From Isoperla grammatica (lineage: Eukaryota; Arthropoda; Insecta; Plecoptera; Perlodidae), in contig OX246745.1 in assembly GCA_945910005.1 (NCBI GenBank), positions 11,092,436 through 11,156,435 of the forward strand: a stretch of 64,000 nt of DNA, in the 5' to 3' direction. Position numbers and translations under genes: made by a program. The notes beneath the pieces were generated by a model that saw only the letters and a list, made by a program, of their open reading frames with translations, made no database searches and had not been told where the DNA came from. Shown one piece after another: positions 60,126 through 64,000 of the stretch. How positions within the stretch are numbered: position 1 is the stretch's first letter; each line of letters opens with the position of its first letter.

Positions 60126-61033
60126 AGAAAGTTGAACAAAACACTGACCTTCAACGTTCAAGCTGACAACGTGGGAAGCGAAACGTCAAGTCGCACACAA
60201 CGATAAAAAAACAAATCGGAAGAGCGAAAACTTGACACAATTCCGTTCTGGTAGTATTTGGAGCCCCCTGGGTTTGCGGATGTGATTGAACCGAAATGAC
60301 GGATTGTTCACGAGCGTCCGTCGTGCGATCAACGAGCTTTACCCCCTTCTTCTTACAAGATTGAACATTTGAAAGTCAGCAAAGTAAAGTTACTATGAGA
60401 AAGTGGCTCTTTCGCAAATCCTTTAGTATAAAGTTATAATAATAAATGTCATTTTAAGTGAACTCTCTGTGTTTTTGTCATAATTTACGTCACATCTTGT
60501 TTCTCATTAGCCGTGGAGACCTGTAATTGTCTCAAGTGCAGCCGGGCTCGGAGCACCATGTCGTGGCAAACAATGAAATAATAAAGGGCCGTAGACAAAG
60601 ACAGAGCTAATAGGTTCTGGGTTGCATAAATATGGATGAACGGAAGCGAAAATGCCAACAATGTGCACAGTGAGGAAGGAAGACCAGGTTTACTCTTAGA
60701 CCTTCGGTTGGTTTGTAAGAGTGGGGAGGGGTGGTTATGTAATTGAGAAGTTTAGAGTGCAATGCGATTGTCTGCGTATTCCTTCCTCAATGGCAGGAAT
60801 AATCACGTAACGGAATAGATTGCAAGTATAATGCAGGTTGATCTAATTCCTTCCTTCTGATTGTCAAAGAGAAGATTGTATGTAAAGGTTTCGTCTACCC
60901 TGTACGTATGCAATATTGTAAAATTGCTTAGAGATCTTATAAATGTAATCCGTACGATAAAGTTCTTAGCTTCTATCACCTAATGTCATTAGAGTGTGAC
61001 GCTCATGTATTGTGACAGGCGGCTGGGGCAGAT
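60126..61033. other. No recognisable gene
   Basis: No element or ORF of interest. Confidence 0.5.
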
Positions 61034-61048
61034 GGGGGGGGGGGGGGG
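61034..61048. repeat. Poly-G tract (G15)
   Basis: Fifteen G. Confidence 0.95.
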
Positions 61049-61272
61049 AGACAATGATTGCGTATGAAGCAAGCTCCATCTCGGGAGGGCATTGTTGCCA
61101 ATGTTGTTGAAACTTGCTTCGAAATGTAATTTATTTTAAAACGTTCCTCTACACTCAGTAGAACTCCTTCGTAAGGGGAAATGGGTAAGACCAACAGCGG
61201 TAGATCACTGGGTAGTGCGCGGACTTCGGACTGCTCTGTACGGATTTTAGACTGAACTGCACCGCAGATCTT

Positions 61273-61345
61273 AGATTGATTGATTGATTGATTGATATTT
61301 GGGCTTAACGTCTCATATTTTTGCAACGAGGCTAATCGAGACAAT
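61273..61345. mobile_element. (GATT)n plus GGGCTTAACGTCTC repeat-family fragment
   Basis: Six GATT units lead into GGGCTTAACGTCTCATATTT and then CGAGGCTAATCGAGAC. The second part is shared with 26190-26245 (CTCAACGTCTC ... AAGCTAATCGAGACGATG). A short tandem tail joined to a dispersed sequence suggests the 3' end of a SINE or LINE. Confidence 0.5.
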
Positions 61346-62436
61346 GAGTGGTTGATATATGAAATTGAAATAGGGGGCTGTTTGGAGGAAAGGGGCAAAT
61401 AGGAGGGCGGGGTGGAAAGGGGAAGGGGGAGGAAAGGGGATTGGGGTCAGATCTTAGATAAGTGAAATGTTAACAGCAATCGCGTTTATGTTCCTAAATT
61501 TACTAAAATATAAAACAAACATTTATTTCTTGAACATTCATTAAAATACCAAAATGATTCTTTTAATTCCATGTCACTTTTTGCATTCAGGCAGAAAATC
61601 GTGAGTTCTTCATGATTAGGCAAAACGTGGGTTAGTTTTCAAATAGACATATTGTTTGATTGTTAAAAACATAAATTTTTATGTTTTCTAGTGTTCTTTT
61701 AATTTCATAAATTAAATACACAATTACTTCAGACAAAAAACTTATTCTAAAACATTTGGGTAAACGAAACTATGAATGCAAAAAAGCTTTTCAATGAGAG
61801 ACAAAGTGAATTATTAATTAACATTGATTGAGCTATTATAATAATGTTAATTTATCGTTTTGCCAAACTTCGTGTTCAGTTCTATTTAATGTTAATTAAA
61901 TCCCCACTCCCTCCCACCACACAGAACAAATAACAAAAATACAACCACATTGTTATTATTATACTTGAGAAGGTTTCCAACCTTGCTCCCGTATGCAGAG
62001 TAGCAACTGTGGTGTCCACATGGGTATGAAACACTGCTGATTCCAGCCAGCCTCAGGCCTCCATTATACACTTGGGCTAGCAGAAACTTTGCTCCCCCCC
62101 CCCCCCTCCCACGTCACACAGTCAAAATCAAAATGCTAAGCACCTGGCGCGGCGCTGCTGTACCCAACATACATTCGCATAAACCAAAATCGCGCCCACA
62201 CCAGTCGAACATGCTCGTTTGTTAATCATGTTCATTGAACATTGTGATGTTTGATGGATGGGAACGTCTCAACGAACAAAGCCGACGCCTGTTCGTTCAG
62301 TAGGAATGTTCACCCACTCAACGAACATATCCTCGCCGTCTACATTCATCACATGTCCCTTGCGGAGTCAGTTATTAGTATAGTGCTTAGTTTTGTAGAG
62401 TTTCATTTCGCTAACATCGCTTTTGTATTTTTTGGA
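61346..62436. other. No recognisable gene; G-rich and C13 tracts
   Basis: A purine block near 61380-61445 and a C13 run at 62094-62106. Otherwise AT-rich. Confidence 0.5.
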
Positions 62437-62557
62437 ATGAGTGAAATGTTTTGGAACAAAGAGAAAATAGTACTTTTGGTTCAACTGTACGAATGAAAAC
62501 GTAACTAGCTCATTTTCCACTTGGCTGGATGTACCAAATATAGCGAACACTGAATTA
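62437..62557 (+). pseudogene. Possible decayed MADF/Myb-SANT-like domain start
   Basis: From ATG 62437: MSEMFWNKEKIVLLVQLYE, then a stop. Shifting by one base at 62494 gives ENVTSSFSTWLDVPNIANTE before the next stop. MADF and Myb/SANT-like DNA-binding domains in animals begin 'W-x-x-E-x-x-x-x-LI-x-LY-x-x-x-P-x-LWD-x-x-x-x-x-Y-x-N', and the two-frame reading follows this pattern. Such domains occur in host regulators and in the accessory protein of PIF/Harbinger transposons. A one-base insertion and nearby stops make it a likely remnant. The match is short and made by eye. Confidence 0.3.
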
Positions 62558-63583
62558 TGAGTAATTTACGTTCGTTGAACACATTGAAGGTAGACGATAC
62601 ACATTTTACATGAGCAGTTTTATTGTTCAATAAGTTGGATGTTTTTATACGGCTATGATGTTTTTTACGGATGCTTTATGCAAATAAGTTCGCGGATTCT
62701 TGTAATTGCTTATGTTTGAGATGCACATATACTAAGATCTTAAAAAGTTTTGAAATTACATTACTAATCAATAAATTACGTCATAAGAAATATGTGTAAT
62801 CTAGCACTTAAAAAGTGCTTCAAGTAATGGTTAGCTATATCCATTAGTTAGATAAAAGGTGCAATAAGTATTCGGAGAAATGAATCAAACTGGCCCAAAA
62901 CTTAACTTTCAATGTACACCGGGTCAATTTCGTTGAACATATTTGATAGAACGTTTGATAGAGAAGTTTCTGTGTTGAATTTTAAGATATTTGTATTAAG
63001 TTGTTTCTATTTTTACCAGTACACATTAAGAATACTTCATTTAGATACAATTTAACAAAAACCTTCTCAATAGTAGGTTTTTAAACAAGGAGAAATAATA
63101 AAAAATAAAATGGAACGATCGTACGTTTGTGAAAAAGTTTGCAACATATTAGTGTCAACAATCTTTATAGTTTATTCAAATCAGAAACATTTTATTAATG
63201 TTTAAAATTGTAATTTGTGCCTGGAGAAAACAATTTCACGTTTTACGAAGTTTCAGGGTAAATCAATACTCGTCAAAATTTTCTGCTGTGAATCCCTCGA
63301 ATATGGAATTGTTACAATATATGCCACTCGAACGGTATATTAAATGACGGGTCACTTTTATAGGAAAGTTTAGTCCAAATAGTAGACTGCATTATTTTCG
63401 AGACTTAATTATTTATGTTTTTTATGCTTCAGAGAATATACAATTTCGTAAGCGTGGCCTAAGGGGTGTTGGCCATTCCAGCGCAACTGACACTACAAAG
63501 AAGCGGTTACAGAGATATCCATACGGTGGTAACTTGTCTCAGTTACATTACATAGCACCAGAGTGCGTGTGTTGCCGTGCATA
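62558..63583. other. No recognisable gene
   Basis: AT-rich interval. Confidence 0.5.
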
Positions 63584-63656
63584 TGATAAGATATGACATA
63601 TCTAGTGTGTTACACCCATGCTAGCTAGGGTACGAGTGTCATATCATATCTTATCA
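63584..63656. repeat. Imperfect inverted repeat
   Basis: TGATAAGATATGACAT (63584-63599) pairs with TGTCATATCATATCTTATCA (63637-63656), with a 4-bp insertion in the right arm and a ~37-bp loop. Confidence 0.7.
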
Positions 63657-64000
63657 GATTAGTAAAAACGAATTAAAATTCTGTGTTTCAACTTCGCTTC
63701 GTAATTCCGCCCTCGAATGGAACCAGAATGCGCTCAGATACCCGACGCACCCTCTGGAGAGCGTGGACAGAACCAACCCCCGCGGACACCGACCACAGCG
63801 CCATCTGTGTTGCGACGCCGCAACCACAACGCGACGCCGACGACGCCTACACACAGATCAATTTTAATCAACGGTAAAAACTTCGATTCCTGAATGAGAC
63901 ACTGACGTAGGCAAGCTGTGCGATAACATTATCAATTAAATCCATTCCTCTTTACAGAGGAGAGCTTGTAGTGCATATTTTCATACTTGCGAGCTTGATT
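63657..64000. other. GC-richer end of window; short open frame
   Basis: A plus frame (63683-63877) is open for 64 codons in a CpG-rich block but starts only with GTG and has no recognised domain or splice border. Confidence 0.35.

Noticed and set aside
63683..63877. 64-codon CpG-rich open frame
   Set aside because: Only a GTG start, no domain, and GC-rich composition alone lowers stop frequency.

Overview
This is eukaryotic, almost certainly metazoan, nuclear DNA. It is AT-rich (roughly 35-38 % GC by eye), full of long, nearly pure microsatellites, and littered with small DNA transposons, tRNA-derived SINEs and decayed LINEs. There is no run of conserved protein-coding genes, no operon structure, no rRNA and no CRISPR. 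A marine invertebrate (lophotrochozoan, perhaps a mollusc, or an arthropod) is my best guess. It rests only on the repeat style: a Jockey/CR1-like LINE, tRNA-head SINEs, many foldback MITEs, and long poly-G and (GTGCGT)n tracts. That assignment is weak. The window reads as gene-poor intergenic or intronic sequence.

Layout. 1-3.4 kb: two (GTGCGT)n arrays, then plain sequence. 3.4-9.7 kb: a worn SINE copy, a promoter-like CCAAT/TATA cluster (4.28-4.40 kb) and a 361-bp foldback element with TTAA flanks (7.7-8.07 kb). 9.7 kb: a candidate secreted-peptide exon. 14.1-15.4 kb: a diverged direct repeat, a possible Tc1-like remnant and a decayed LINE 3' end. 16.4-20.2 kb: foldback elements and a 451-bp hAT-type element. 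21.8-23.8 kb: the clearest locus, a 5'-truncated LINE sitting inside a GA microsatellite and itself split by a 700-bp hAT element with perfect 8-bp target duplications. Removing the insert and one duplication rejoins the LINE frame exactly. 24.0-26.3 kb: an unexplained 188-codon ORF, two adjacent foldback MITEs and a minisatellite with a 74-bp higher-order unit. 28.8-34.3 kb: another copy of the TTAA foldback family, a well-preserved SINE, a 799-bp TTAA-flanked element, a (TTA)n array and a 499-bp foldback element. 35.6-36.9 kb: two more (GTGCGT)n arrays and an (ATTC)n array. 38.9-39.4 kb: a dense CpG patch followed by a YY1-like motif. 40.3-46.6 kb: a decayed LINE, a second candidate secreted peptide that overlaps a ZNF143-like motif, a foldback element and two SINEs. 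48-64 kb: a tRNA-like element, a (CATCGT)n array, SINE heads, a degenerate 61-bp tandem array, G-quadruplex-prone tracts, an exon-like open frame near 57.6 kb and a decayed MADF/Myb-like module near 62.4 kb.

No set of genes here can be shown to work together. The biology that can be read directly is transposon history: order of insertion, target-site preference, and non-autonomous families moved by enzymes that are absent from the window. Candidate coding exons are given with low confidence because only ORF shape, signal-peptide character or splice-like borders support them.
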